NCBI GenBank assembly: GCA_938016625.1
Contig: CALILB010000342.1
Location: 1-9,708, forward strand
Reading direction: 5' to 3'
DNA from: an uncultured bacterium
GTDB lineage: Bacteria > Acidobacteriota > Thermoanaerobaculia > Multivoradales > JAHEKO01
DNA length: 9,708 bases
Shown: positions 1 through 6,249 of the stretch, piece after piece
Layout: each line of letters opens with the position of its first letter
Numbering within the stretch: position 1 is the stretch's first letter
Notes under the pieces: model-generated
What the model saw: the letters and a program-made list of their open reading frames with translations, nothing else
What the model was told of the DNA's origin: nothing
Databases searched by the model: none
Program-made: the position numbers and the translations under genes

Positions 1-97
1 CGACGTACCAGTCGGCCCAGTGCTTCGGATCGTGAACCGTGTTGTAGACGGTCTCCAGGGGGGCGTGGATTTTTACGATTCGCTTCAGGTGTGACAT
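1..97 (-). CDS. SRPBCC/START-like domain protein, N-terminal fragment
   Basis: Only the first 32 codons are inside the window; the gene runs off the left edge. The ATG at 97-95 is preceded by AAGGAG (110-105) with a 7-base spacer, a good ribosome binding site. The visible protein begins MSHLKRIVKIHAPLETVY and continues with a DPKHWADWY segment. This is the usual opening of SRPBCC-fold proteins (polyketide cyclase/dehydrase, CoxG-like and START-type ligand-binding proteins): a first beta strand ending in a 'hAPxExVy' turn, then a short helix and a 'D-P-x-x-W-x-x-W' segment. Such proteins bind hydrophobic ligands in a deep cavity and have very diverse roles, so no substrate can be given. The assignment is from the N-terminal pattern only and would need the rest of the gene. 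Confidence 0.6.
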   Translation of the reverse strand, partial: MSHLKRIVKIHAPLETVYNTVHDPKHWADWYV

Positions 98-130
98 GCT
101 CTCTCTCCTTTCTCCAATCCTCTCCAGAGG

Positions 131-155
131 AACGTGGCAAACGGTGTGCCACTTT
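131..155. promoter_or_regulatory. Inverted repeat upstream of the SRPBCC gene (possible operator)
   Basis: GTGGCA at 134-139 and TGCCAC at 147-152 are exact reverse complements around a 7-base loop. After one mismatched pair, two further A:T pairs extend the arms to 131-155. The repeat lies 34 bases upstream of the SRPBCC start codon. A second, tighter palindrome, CCTCTCCAGAGG (119-130), sits between it and the ribosome binding site. The position suits a repressor or activator site for the leftward gene, or a hairpin in its leader. No regulator gene is visible, so this is a positional inference only. Confidence 0.3.
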
Positions 156-207
156 GATGGTGCCCAACTCCACTCGACTAAACCACTGAATCTAAAGGAC
201 GTACCTG

Positions 208-423
208 TCACGAGGAATGCCAGGCGCGAGAACTCCTAGTCCACTGGGCGTTGAATTCTTCAACGGTCTCTCGGGTTTCCATCAGGTTGTCAATAAACAT
301 CAGGGTCTGGCCGGTGATGAATTCTTCCCCGCCGGGTGTGCGGTTCTTCAACAAAATACCCTCTTCACACCACCCACAGATCGACCAGCCGACACGACTC
401 TTCGTCGACAGCGACCCTTCACG
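208..423 (-). pseudogene. Short minus-strand coding remnant or small gene
   Basis: This 71-codon open frame ends at a TGA (208-210) and is bounded upstream by a TGA at 424-426. Its codons look coding: G or C dominates third positions, and acidic, hydrophobic and aromatic residues are arranged as in a folded domain (for example GGEEFITGQTLMFIDNLMET, then VEEFNAQW). A CxxC pair (CGWC) lies near its start. There is no good start codon for the full frame. A TTG at 351-349 preceded by GAGGG (363-359, 7-base spacer) could start a 47-residue protein. The frame upstream of the 424-426 stop is open again but looks less coding. I do not recognise a family. It may be the 3' part of a decayed gene or a real small gene ahead of the SRPBCC gene; chance is also possible. 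Confidence 0.25.
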
Positions 424-528
424 TCAATACCCAGGTCGAGAGATCGTGCTGTAATAGCCTGTCGCGGGACTGAACATCTGCGAGAGCGGTGCCGTATTTT
501 GATGGGAGCCCCACGGCACCACCCCAGT

Positions 529-533
529 GGAGG
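529..533 (+). promoter_or_regulatory. Ribosome binding site deciding the VWA gene start
   Basis: GGAGG lies 10 bases before the GTG at 544. It is the only strong Shine-Dalgarno match near any in-frame start and coincides with the start of a good signal peptide, so it fixes the start at 544. The alternatives are ATG 217 and ATG 502, which would put about 109 or 14 residues in front of the signal peptide. Confidence 0.65.
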
Positions 534-543
534 AAACTTCCAA

Positions 544-2340
544 GTGAATCTCAAGCGTCTCTTCGCCTTGGCTCTGATGTTGACCGCCCCACTTGGCACC
601 CTCAGAGCGCAGGAGCGGTTCTCCGACATGATCGCTGTGACCGAGGTGGAAGTCCCGGTGCGGGTTCTGGCCAGGGGCAAGCCGGTCGCCGGCCTGACGC
701 GAGAGGATTTCGAGCTCTTCGACGGCGGGGTGTTACAGACGATCGTGGGTTTCGAGGAGCGCGAGCTGTGGACCGCCCGCGGTCAGCAGCCGAGCCCGGA
801 GCTGGTCCCGGCCGGCCCCGACCCCACCAGCCGACGCCTATTGCTTCTGTTCGACTTCACTTTCTCCCGGCGGCAGCGTCTTGCCCGTGCCCTGCGCGAC
901 ATCCGCCGCTCGCTCGACCAACAGCTGCAACCCACCGACCGGGTCGGCATCGCCACCTACGGCACGGTCTCGGGACTCAACCTGCTGGTCGGATTTACCA
1001 ATGATCGAGACAAGGTCGACCTGGCCCTGGACGCGGTCCAGGCCATGCTGGATGCCAAGGGCAAACGCCAGCGAGAGATCCTGGGGCAGCTCCATGCCGC
1101 CCGCTTCTCCGATGCGGGTGGAACCGGAGGGTCCTCCACCTTTTCCACGCTGGCGGAAGAGCTCAGCCCGACCGCGGCTCTGGCCGTTCTCGCGGGTCCG
1201 GTGGAGTACGACGACAGCGAGGATGATGGTGTCATCATCCAGGAGAAGACTTCGTTCTTCGGACCGATCAAGGTGCGGGTGGAGGTGGACGTCACCGAGC
1301 CCATCAACACCGCGCAGGACGCCGTCGACAGCGTCGAAGATCTGGCCGCCGTCCGCGCCTTTGGCATCTCCCTGGCGGAGCTCGCCACCCTGCTCAAGAG
1401 CGTCGGCGGTCAGAAGGACATGATCCTGCTCTCAGAGGGCCTGGGCGGAGGTCTCTTCCAGGATGCCTACTCGTTGCATTACCTCGAGAAGATATCGAGG
1501 GCGTTCAAGGACGCGGGATGGACGCTGCACGGCATCGATGTCGGTGGGGTCCCGGGAATCGACGAATCGGGCTTTTCCGCCGACATGCTCTTGTACCTCG
1601 CCGACGGCACCGGCGGAGACCTGGTGGAGAACGTCAACGATTTCTCGGTCGCCACCGCCAGGGTCCTTCAACGCACCGGAATCGTCTATGTGTTGACCTT
1701 TCAACCGACCGCCGAGGGCGAGGAGGGCGAGTTTCACCCGCTCGAGGTCAGGCTCAAGAACCCACAAAAGGGTGTGAAGATCATTCATCGCCCCGGCTAC
1801 TACACCGCGCGCTCGCTTGCCGATCGCGAGGCCTACGAGCAACGGGCCGACGCGGCCGAGTGGCTGCTGACCAACCTGGAGTCGAACGAGCTCGACGTCG
1901 AGGTCTTTGCCGAGTCGGTGACCGACCCGATGGGTGGCACCCGGGTGCCGGTGGCGGTCGAGCTGGGCGGCAAGACGCTGATGGACATCCGGACCAAGCA
2001 CCGTTCCAAGCTCGAGCTCCAACTGGTTGTCCTCGACGCCGACTCCCAGATCCGGGAGATCTTGAACGGTGAAGAGAAGGTCGACTTCGACAAGTCCGGA
2101 GGTGTCCTCAACGCCGGTGGCGTCCGCTTTGTCGGCGAGCTGGGCCTGCCCCCCGGCGACTACCAGCTACGGGTCCTGGTGCGGTCGAGCCGCAGACCCG
2201 AAGTCTTTCTCGCCACCTATCCGCTGGCGGTCGGCCCCAATGCCGAGAACACCCTGCCACCGCCTCCCCCCGAAGTCGAGCGCACAGCCGAGAACTGGAT
2301 CACCATCGAGACCGAACGGCGGTCGGCCTACTTTCAATAG
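544..2340 (+). CDS. Secreted VWA-domain protein (VWFA-related Acidobacterial domain type)
   Basis: The 598-residue protein starts at GTG 544. Residues 1-22 form a Sec signal peptide: NLKR, a hydrophobic core ALALMLTAPLG, then a cleavage site after LRA. A beta-rich segment with the family hallmark follows ('VEVPVRVL...GKPVAGLTREDFELFDGG', about residues 34-65). This introduces the VWA domain, whose metal-site strand reads LLLLFDFTFS with D104, T106 and S108 in the DxSxS positions (T replaces the first S). A long acidic insert (about 200-250) precedes the second half (ILLSEGLGGG near 295-302, HGIDVGGVPG) and a closing segment ending in RPGYYT near 416-421. The remaining 180 residues are a beta-rich tail ending in a proline run. 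Known family: TIGR03436, numerous in Acidobacteria, function unestablished, presumably extracytoplasmic metal-dependent protein binding. It lies 138 bases before the cytochrome gene on the same strand; co-transcription is possible but not shown. Confidence 0.88.
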   Translation: MNLKRLFALALMLTAPLGTLRAQERFSDMIAVTEVEVPVRVLARGKPVAGLTREDFELFDGGVLQTIVGFEERELWTARGQQPSPELVPAGPDPTSRRLLLLFDFTFSRRQRLARALRDIRRSLDQQLQPTDRVGIATYGTVSGLNLLVGFTNDRDKVDLALDAVQAMLDAKGKRQREILGQLHAARFSDAGGTGGSSTFSTLAEELSPTAALAVLAGPVEYDDSEDDGVIIQEKTSFFGPIKVRVEVDVTEPINTAQDAVDSVEDLAAVRAFGISLAELATLLKSVGGQKDMILLSEGLGGGLFQDAYSLHYLEKISRAFKDAGWTLHGIDVGGVPGIDESGFSADMLLYLADGTGGDLVENVNDFSVATARVLQRTGIVYVLTFQPTAEGEEGEFHPLEVRLKNPQKGVKIIHRPGYYTARSLADREAYEQRADAAEWLLTNLESNELDVEVFAESVTDPMGGTRVPVAVELGGKTLMDIRTKHRSKLELQLVVLDADSQIREILNGEEKVDFDKSGGVLNAGGVRFVGELGLPPGDYQLRVLVRSSRRPEVFLATYPLAVGPNAENTLPPPPPEVERTAENWITIETERRSAYFQ

Positions 2341-2399
2341 GGGTGGCTCGGGTGCCTGCGGGAGGCCCCGAACGGACTCCCGTCACCACCACAGTGGAG

Positions 2400-2429
2400 C
2401 CCCGGCCGACACGGAGACCGGCCGCTTCA
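2400..2429 (+). repeat. 30-base intergenic repeat, copy 1
   Basis: This copy matches 27 of 30 positions with the copy at 4877-4906. The shared core includes ACGGAG, then CCGGCCGCTTCA. Two CGGCCG words (2403-2408 and 2419-2424) can pair around a 10-base loop. It lies downstream of the VWA gene, as the second copy lies downstream of the cytochrome gene. This suggests a dispersed intergenic element of this genome rather than part of either gene. Confidence 0.6.
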
Positions 2430-2468
2430 ACTACGCCGTAATCCGCGTTGCGCTAGGGTTGTGTCGCT

Positions 2469-2473
2469 GGAGG
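2469..2473 (+). promoter_or_regulatory. Ribosome binding site deciding the cytochrome start
   Basis: GGAGG at 2469-2473 is followed by two consecutive ATG codons (2476 and 2479). Only the second has a workable spacer (5 bases); the first is 2 bases away. An in-frame GTG at 2461 lies upstream of this site and has no such motif. The start is therefore placed at 2479. Confidence 0.6.
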
Positions 2474-2478
2474 GAATG

Positions 2479-4866
2479 ATGCGGACAAGAGTGCTTTTTG
2501 TTGCGGTGCTGGTGGTTGTCGTGTCGGGTGTCGGGGTGCTTTTGGCCTGGGATCCGTTGCCGGTCAAGGACGACCCGCTGGTGCGGATGCCGGGGACCCA
2601 GCCACCTCCCGAGGGCTCGGTGCTGCTCGAGGACCCCGACGGCTGCACGCTGTGCCACGGCGGGCCTCCCGGAGGGGACTTCCCCGGCTTCAACTGGCAG
2701 GGCTCGATGATGGCGCAGGCGGCGAGAGATTTTCTCTTCTTCTCCTGTCTGGCGGTGGCCGCCCAGGATTCGATCTGGGCGATCGGTCGCCCCAACGCCA
2801 CCGACATCTGTATCCGCTGTCACTCTCCGAAGGGCTGGCTCGAGGGGCGATCCGATCCCACCAACGCCTCGGAGCTCACCGACGCCGACTGGGATGGCGT
2901 CCAGTGCGACTTCTGCCATCGGATGTACGACCCCTTTTTCGAAACCACCCACGACGGCAGCCGTGAGGGGAACGACTGGCTCGACTACTGGGACGAGACC
3001 AACTCGAGCGACAGTCCATCGCAGGAGGCGGCCGATACGACCCGGGTGGCCGACGCGGTCGAGTCGGAGCCGATGGCGACCTTCAGCGGTGACGACTTCT
3101 TTGTCGACAACGAGCCCTTCAGCCCGGCCTGGGATGAAGCGGCGAGCGGCCAGTACTTTGTCTCCAGCGACAGTCGCAAGCGGGGACCCTTTGCCGATCT
3201 CTTTCCACCCCACGACAAGTACTACAGCCGATTTCACAAGTCGAAGTACTTCTGCTCCACCTGTCACGACGTCTCCAACCCGGTGCTGGCCAACTTCGGA
3301 GCCGATACCCAGCAACCTCTGCCCACCGACACGACCGCGGCCTATGCCTTCCTTCACGTCGAGCGCACCTTCTCCGAGTTCATGCTCTCGGCCTATGGCC
3401 AGCAGGGCGGCGCCCCCGGTATCGGCCCCTTCGCACCCGAAGTCTTCGAGACCTCCTACGCCAACAACTACATCGTCAAATGTCAGGACTGCCATCTGCC
3501 GGACGTACCGGGAACCGCGGGCCGAGCGGCGGAGCCCCCCCAACCCGGTGTCGAGCTCCCCGAGCACCCCCAGACCGGCAAGCCCCTCCACGACCTGACA
3601 GGGGGCAACGCCTGGGTACCCTGGGTGCTGGCCTCGACCGTGCCCGGCTCCCCCAACTACGACGCCACCAACGACGCCCTGCTCAACCAGGGAGCGGCGG
3701 TCTTGACCCTCGACCTCACCCAGGGTCTTGGGCTAGACCCGGTGGCGCTGCTGGCCGGGGCGGAGCGGGCGCGTCAGCAGCTCGAGCTGGCCGCCGTCAT
3801 CGATGGGCTGTCCTACGACCGGTCGACCGGAACCCTCTCCTTCCGCCTCCAGAATCAGACTGGACACAAACTGATCTCCGGCTTCCCCGAGGGCCGCCGG
3901 ATGTTCATCAACCTCAAGGCCTACTCGGCACGTGGGCGTCTGGTCTACGAAATCAACCCCTACGACTACGCCGCGGGAACACTGAAGGGGCTCGGTTACC
4001 CCTATGGCGGTGGGCTCCCGACCCCAAGGCCACTCAGGCGACTCCGTGAGGACCATGTGGACGAGCTCGTCTACCAGATGCACCACTCGAGCAGTCTCAC
4101 CGGTGAGACCGAGACCTTCCACTTCGCCCTCGCCGACAGTCGCTACAAGGACAACCGCATTCCACCAAAGGGGTTTCGCATCGCCGAGGCCGGGGAGCGA
4201 CTGGTGGAGCCGGTGTGGCAGGGCCAGATCACCCCGGGCTACTTCACCGCCGCCGAATATGCCGGTGGTTACGACGAAGTCACCCTCACCATCCCACGGG
4301 GCGCCAGCCAGATCGAAGTCGGCCTCTACTACCAGACCACCAGCCGCGAGTACATCGAGTTTCTACGCAACGAGATCCGGGGAGACGGCCACCTGACGCT
4401 GGCGAGCCCCACCCCCTCCGGTGAGCCCGAGGCCTACGTGATCCAGACCGATCCGTTCTTCGACCAACTCGCCGCCTGGGGCGATACCCTCTGGCAGCTG
4501 TGGACCCACAACATGGATGTGCCCGGTGCGGCACCGATCCTCATGACCCGGGCCACGGTAAACGCAGCCGACGACTGCACCGTTCCCGCACCACGGCTGC
4601 TCTCGGCGGTACCGGGCGATGCTGAGATCACCCTAGCCTGGACCGACGAGCACACCGCCGATCCGTCGGTGGCGGGCTACAAGGTCTACACCACCCGATC
4701 GACCCGCCAAACACCGAACGCCACCGATGTCGGCCTGGTCACTACCTACACCGACACCGAGCTCGTCAACGGCAAGCAGTACTGCTACCGGGTGACGGCC
4801 TACGACGAGACCGGCTGCGAGTCGGGTTTCAAGAAGCGACTCTGCGCGGTGCCAACCGCCGACTAG
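2479..4866 (+). CDS. Exported pentahaem c-type cytochrome with C-terminal fibronectin-III-like domain
   Basis: The 795-residue protein begins with MRTR and a strongly hydrophobic stretch (about residues 5-24), a signal peptide or membrane anchor for export. Five CxxCH haem-binding motifs follow: CTLCH (56-60), CIRCH (111-115), CDFCH (143-147), CSTCH (259-263) and CQDCH (335-339). The fourth sits in an 'RFHKSKYFCSTCHDVSNPV' block typical of large environmental multihaem cytochromes. About residues 457-475 hold NQTGHKLISGFPEGRRMFIN, the 'TGHK-x-x-x-G-[FY]-P' signature seen after the haem domain in these proteins. Residues from about 700 to the end form a fibronectin-III-like beta sandwich (AVPGDAEITLAWTD, then YCYRVTAYDETGC). 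Haems would be attached outside the cytoplasmic membrane. Redox partner and substrate are unknown. The protein could carry electrons in anaerobic respiration or be an oxidoreductase. No maturation genes are nearby. Confidence 0.88.
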   Translation: MRTRVLFVAVLVVVVSGVGVLLAWDPLPVKDDPLVRMPGTQPPPEGSVLLEDPDGCTLCHGGPPGGDFPGFNWQGSMMAQAARDFLFFSCLAVAAQDSIWAIGRPNATDICIRCHSPKGWLEGRSDPTNASELTDADWDGVQCDFCHRMYDPFFETTHDGSREGNDWLDYWDETNSSDSPSQEAADTTRVADAVESEPMATFSGDDFFVDNEPFSPAWDEAASGQYFVSSDSRKRGPFADLFPPHDKYYSRFHKSKYFCSTCHDVSNPVLANFGADTQQPLPTDTTAAYAFLHVERTFSEFMLSAYGQQGGAPGIGPFAPEVFETSYANNYIVKCQDCHLPDVPGTAGRAAEPPQPGVELPEHPQTGKPLHDLTGGNAWVPWVLASTVPGSPNYDATNDALLNQGAAVLTLDLTQGLGLDPVALLAGAERARQQLELAAVIDGLSYDRSTGTLSFRLQNQTGHKLISGFPEGRRMFINLKAYSARGRLVYEINPYDYAAGTLKGLGYPYGGGLPTPRPLRRLREDHVDELVYQMHHSSSLTGETETFHFALADSRYKDNRIPPKGFRIAEAGERLVEPVWQGQITPGYFTAAEYAGGYDEVTLTIPRGASQIEVGLYYQTTSREYIEFLRNEIRGDGHLTLASPTPSGEPEAYVIQTDPFFDQLAAWGDTLWQLWTHNMDVPGAAPILMTRATVNAADDCTVPAPRLLSAVPGDAEITLAWTDEHTADPSVAGYKVYTTRSTRQTPNATDVGLVTTYTDTELVNGKQYCYRVTAYDETGCESGFKKRLCAVPTAD

Positions 4867-4984
4867 CTCGCAACCGCCCCGGCCGGTACGGAGGCCGGCC
4901 GCTTCAGTAGGCGGGGAGACCGGCCGGATCAGTCGGCGGGAGGCCGGCCGCTTCGTTTTTGGGACTGTGACAGGCCCCGCGTCG
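4867..4984. repeat. Convergent intergenic region packed with GC-rich repeats
   Basis: The stretch between the two convergent genes contains a second copy of the 30-base repeat (4877-4906, 27 of 30 identical to 2400-2429). Its 3' half continues as a degenerate tandem array of about 24-25 bases: units 4892-4916, 4917-4940 and a partial unit from 4941. Each unit starts with AGGCCGGCC or AGACCGGCC and the two complete ones end in GGCGGG. In the first copy CGGCCGG (4880-4886) and CCGGCCG (4895-4901) form a 7-base stem with an 8-base loop. The element appears confined to spaces between genes in this window, as expected of a REP-like dispersed repeat. Confidence 0.6.
4921..4960 (+). terminator. Possible terminator for the cytochrome gene
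   Basis: CGGCCGG (4921-4927) and CCGGCCG (4944-4950) are reverse complements with a 16-base loop. CTTCG and then five T residues (4956-4960) follow. The stem is all G:C, but the loop is long and the T run begins five bases after the stem, so this is a weak match to a rho-independent terminator. It is formed by the intergenic repeat units themselves. Confidence 0.35.
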
Positions 4985-6244
4985 TCAGGTGTGGTCCGCG
5001 TCGGTGTCGGACTCGACGCTGCGCACGATGTCGAGGATCTCGTGCTCTTCGAGCAGGCGGCTGGACTTCTTGGCCGCATTAAGGACCGCACGTACCACCT
5101 CGGGCGAGGCGGCCAGCTCGCGCGACCTCAGGTAGTAGGTGACGTTGGAGCCACCCGACATGGGTCCGATCTCGATCTCCTGGTTGCGACCGATCCAACT
5201 TGCGGGCACCCCCGAGTAGACCCGATCGGCGAGCCAGGCGTCCCCCTTGCGCTCCGCCTTGATGACCGCCGCGGCATGCACCCCGGTGGCGGTACGAAAG
5301 GCGTCACGCCCGATGATCGGGGTGTTGACGTTGATGGGGACGCCGGTGGCGCTGCCGGCCAGGTCGACATACTCCGGCAGACAGGTGAGATCGTCGTCAC
5401 GCAGGCCCAAGAGCTTCAAATTGACCAGCAGCTGCTCCATCGGTGTGTTGCCGACGCGCTCGCCGATGCCGAGCGCCGTACCGTGTACCCGGGTCGCCCC
5501 GGCCTGGACCGCCGCCAGGGTATTGGCGACGTCGAGACCACGATCGCGATGGCCGTGCCAGTCGATGCCAATGTCGAGCCCCAGCTCCTCCACCAGCCCC
5601 TTGACCCAGGCCACCAGATTCATCACCCCTTCCGGCACCGCGGCACCCACGGTGTCGCAGAGACAGAAGCGCTGGGCACCGGCATCGGCCGCCGCCGACA
5701 GCAGGATCTTCAGATGCTCTGGTGAGGAGCGTACCGTGTCCTCGGTCACGTACATCACCGGCAGCCCCTCCCCCACCGCAAACTCCACCGCTTCGCGCGT
5801 GTGCCGCAGGATGTGCTCGACATCCCACTCTTCGGCGTACTGACGGATGGGGCTGGAGCCGATAAAGACACAGGCCTCGATCGGAACACCGGTCTTCTGA
5901 GACACCTCGGCGATGGGCTGGATGTCCACCATCATCGTGCGGGCGGCGCAGTTGGGTCGGATGGCGAGCCCCTCGTCGGCGATCTCGCGGCAGAGCCGGG
6001 TGACCGCCTCCAGCTGTCTCGGCCCGGCACCCGGTAGCCCCACATCGGCGGTCTCGATGCCCAACCGGTCCATGAGGTGGAGGAGCTCCACCTTGGTCTC
6101 CAAGGGGGGATCGATCACCGAGGGGCTCTGTAGCCCGTCGCGCAGGGTCTCGTCATCGAGCATCACATGGCCCGGCCACTCGGCCCGCCGGGGGCCGGAC
6201 TCGGCCCAGTCGTAGATCAGCTCGGTCTCTCGCGGCTGGCTCAC
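4985..6244 (-). CDS. DRE-TIM metallolyase, isopropylmalate/homocitrate/citramalate synthase-like
   Basis: The 419-residue protein starts at GTG 6244, five bases after the stop of the TPR gene, with no strong ribosome binding site, so coupled translation is likely. The TIM-barrel opening LDDETLRDGLQSP carries the DRE-TIM signature (R35, D36, then G-L-Q). The metal-binding strand reads DWHGHRDRG (H230, H232), and GIGERVGNTPMEQ (259-271) is the loop typical of acyl-CoA/2-oxoacid Claisen-condensing members. HMG-CoA lyases have a cysteine loop there instead. The residue after RDG is L, whereas most isopropylmalate synthases have E (RDGEQ). The protein lacks the regulatory LeuA C-terminal domain but keeps a C-terminal helper segment with GPMSGGSNV. 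The family joins an acyl-CoA to a 2-oxoacid or performs the reverse. The substrate cannot be read from sequence. Its place as the last gene of a benzoyl-CoA reductase operon suggests a catabolic or aromatic-linked role rather than leucine synthesis, but this is inference. Confidence 0.8.
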   Translation of the reverse strand: MSQPRETELIYDWAESGPRRAEWPGHVMLDDETLRDGLQSPSVIDPPLETKVELLHLMDRLGIETADVGLPGAGPRQLEAVTRLCREIADEGLAIRPNCAARTMMVDIQPIAEVSQKTGVPIEACVFIGSSPIRQYAEEWDVEHILRHTREAVEFAVGEGLPVMYVTEDTVRSSPEHLKILLSAAADAGAQRFCLCDTVGAAVPEGVMNLVAWVKGLVEELGLDIGIDWHGHRDRGLDVANTLAAVQAGATRVHGTALGIGERVGNTPMEQLLVNLKLLGLRDDDLTCLPEYVDLAGSATGVPINVNTPIIGRDAFRTATGVHAAAVIKAERKGDAWLADRVYSGVPASWIGRNQEIEIGPMSGGSNVTYYLRSRELAASPEVVRAVLNAAKKSSRLLEEHEILDIVRSVESDTDADHT

Positions 6245-6249
6245 GGCTC

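Larger units (their letters stand above)
98..543. other. Intergenic region between divergent genes
   Basis: This 446-base stretch lies between the minus-strand SRPBCC gene and the plus-strand VWA gene. It holds the ribosome binding site and probably the promoter of the SRPBCC gene on the left, an inverted repeat (131-155), a short minus-strand frame with coding-like codons (208-423) and the ribosome binding site of the VWA gene on the right (529-533). The plus frame of the VWA gene stays open back to an ATG at 217, but the signal peptide and ribosome binding site place the true start at 544. I see no convincing -35/-10 pair. TATTTT at 495-500 is the best -10-like word for the rightward gene and has only a poor -35 partner. 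Confidence 0.5.
2341..2478. other. Spacer between the VWA and cytochrome genes
   Basis: This 138-base GC-rich gap carries a small hairpin just after the VWA stop (GCCT 2354-2357 and AGGC 2363-2366, without a T run), one copy of the 30-base intergenic repeat (2400-2429) and the ribosome binding site of the cytochrome gene (2469-2473). No clear promoter or rho-independent terminator is visible, so read-through from the VWA gene into the cytochrome gene cannot be excluded. Confidence 0.5.

Noticed and set aside
217..543. Extension of the VWA gene to the upstream ATG at 217
   Set aside because: The frame is open, but the added 109 residues show no domain, the signal peptide would become internal, and a good ribosome binding site stands only before GTG 544.
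517..2399. Near-identical 16-base words CACCACCCCAGTGGAG (517-532) and CACCACCACAGTGGAG (2384-2399) before the two plus-strand genes
   Set aside because: They match 15 of 16 bases and contain a CCAC/GTGG inverted repeat. Their distances to the start codons differ (12 versus 79 bases), and a match of this length is not improbable by chance in GC-rich DNA, so no shared operator is claimed.
2431..3591. Long minus-strand open frame opposite the cytochrome gene
   Set aside because: The plus strand here encodes five CxxCH motifs in one frame. The minus frame gives a low-complexity Gly/Val/Arg-rich product with no motifs, as expected of antisense frames in GC-rich DNA.
4967..5725. Plus-strand open frame opposite the DRE-TIM enzyme gene
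   Set aside because: The minus strand carries the RDG, HGH and GERVGN motifs in order; the plus product is a composition artefact.
4985..6244. Annotation as HMG-CoA lyase because of the RDGLQ motif
   Set aside because: The GIGERVGN loop and the lack of the HMG-CoA lyase cysteine loop fit the condensing (isopropylmalate/homocitrate synthase) branch better.
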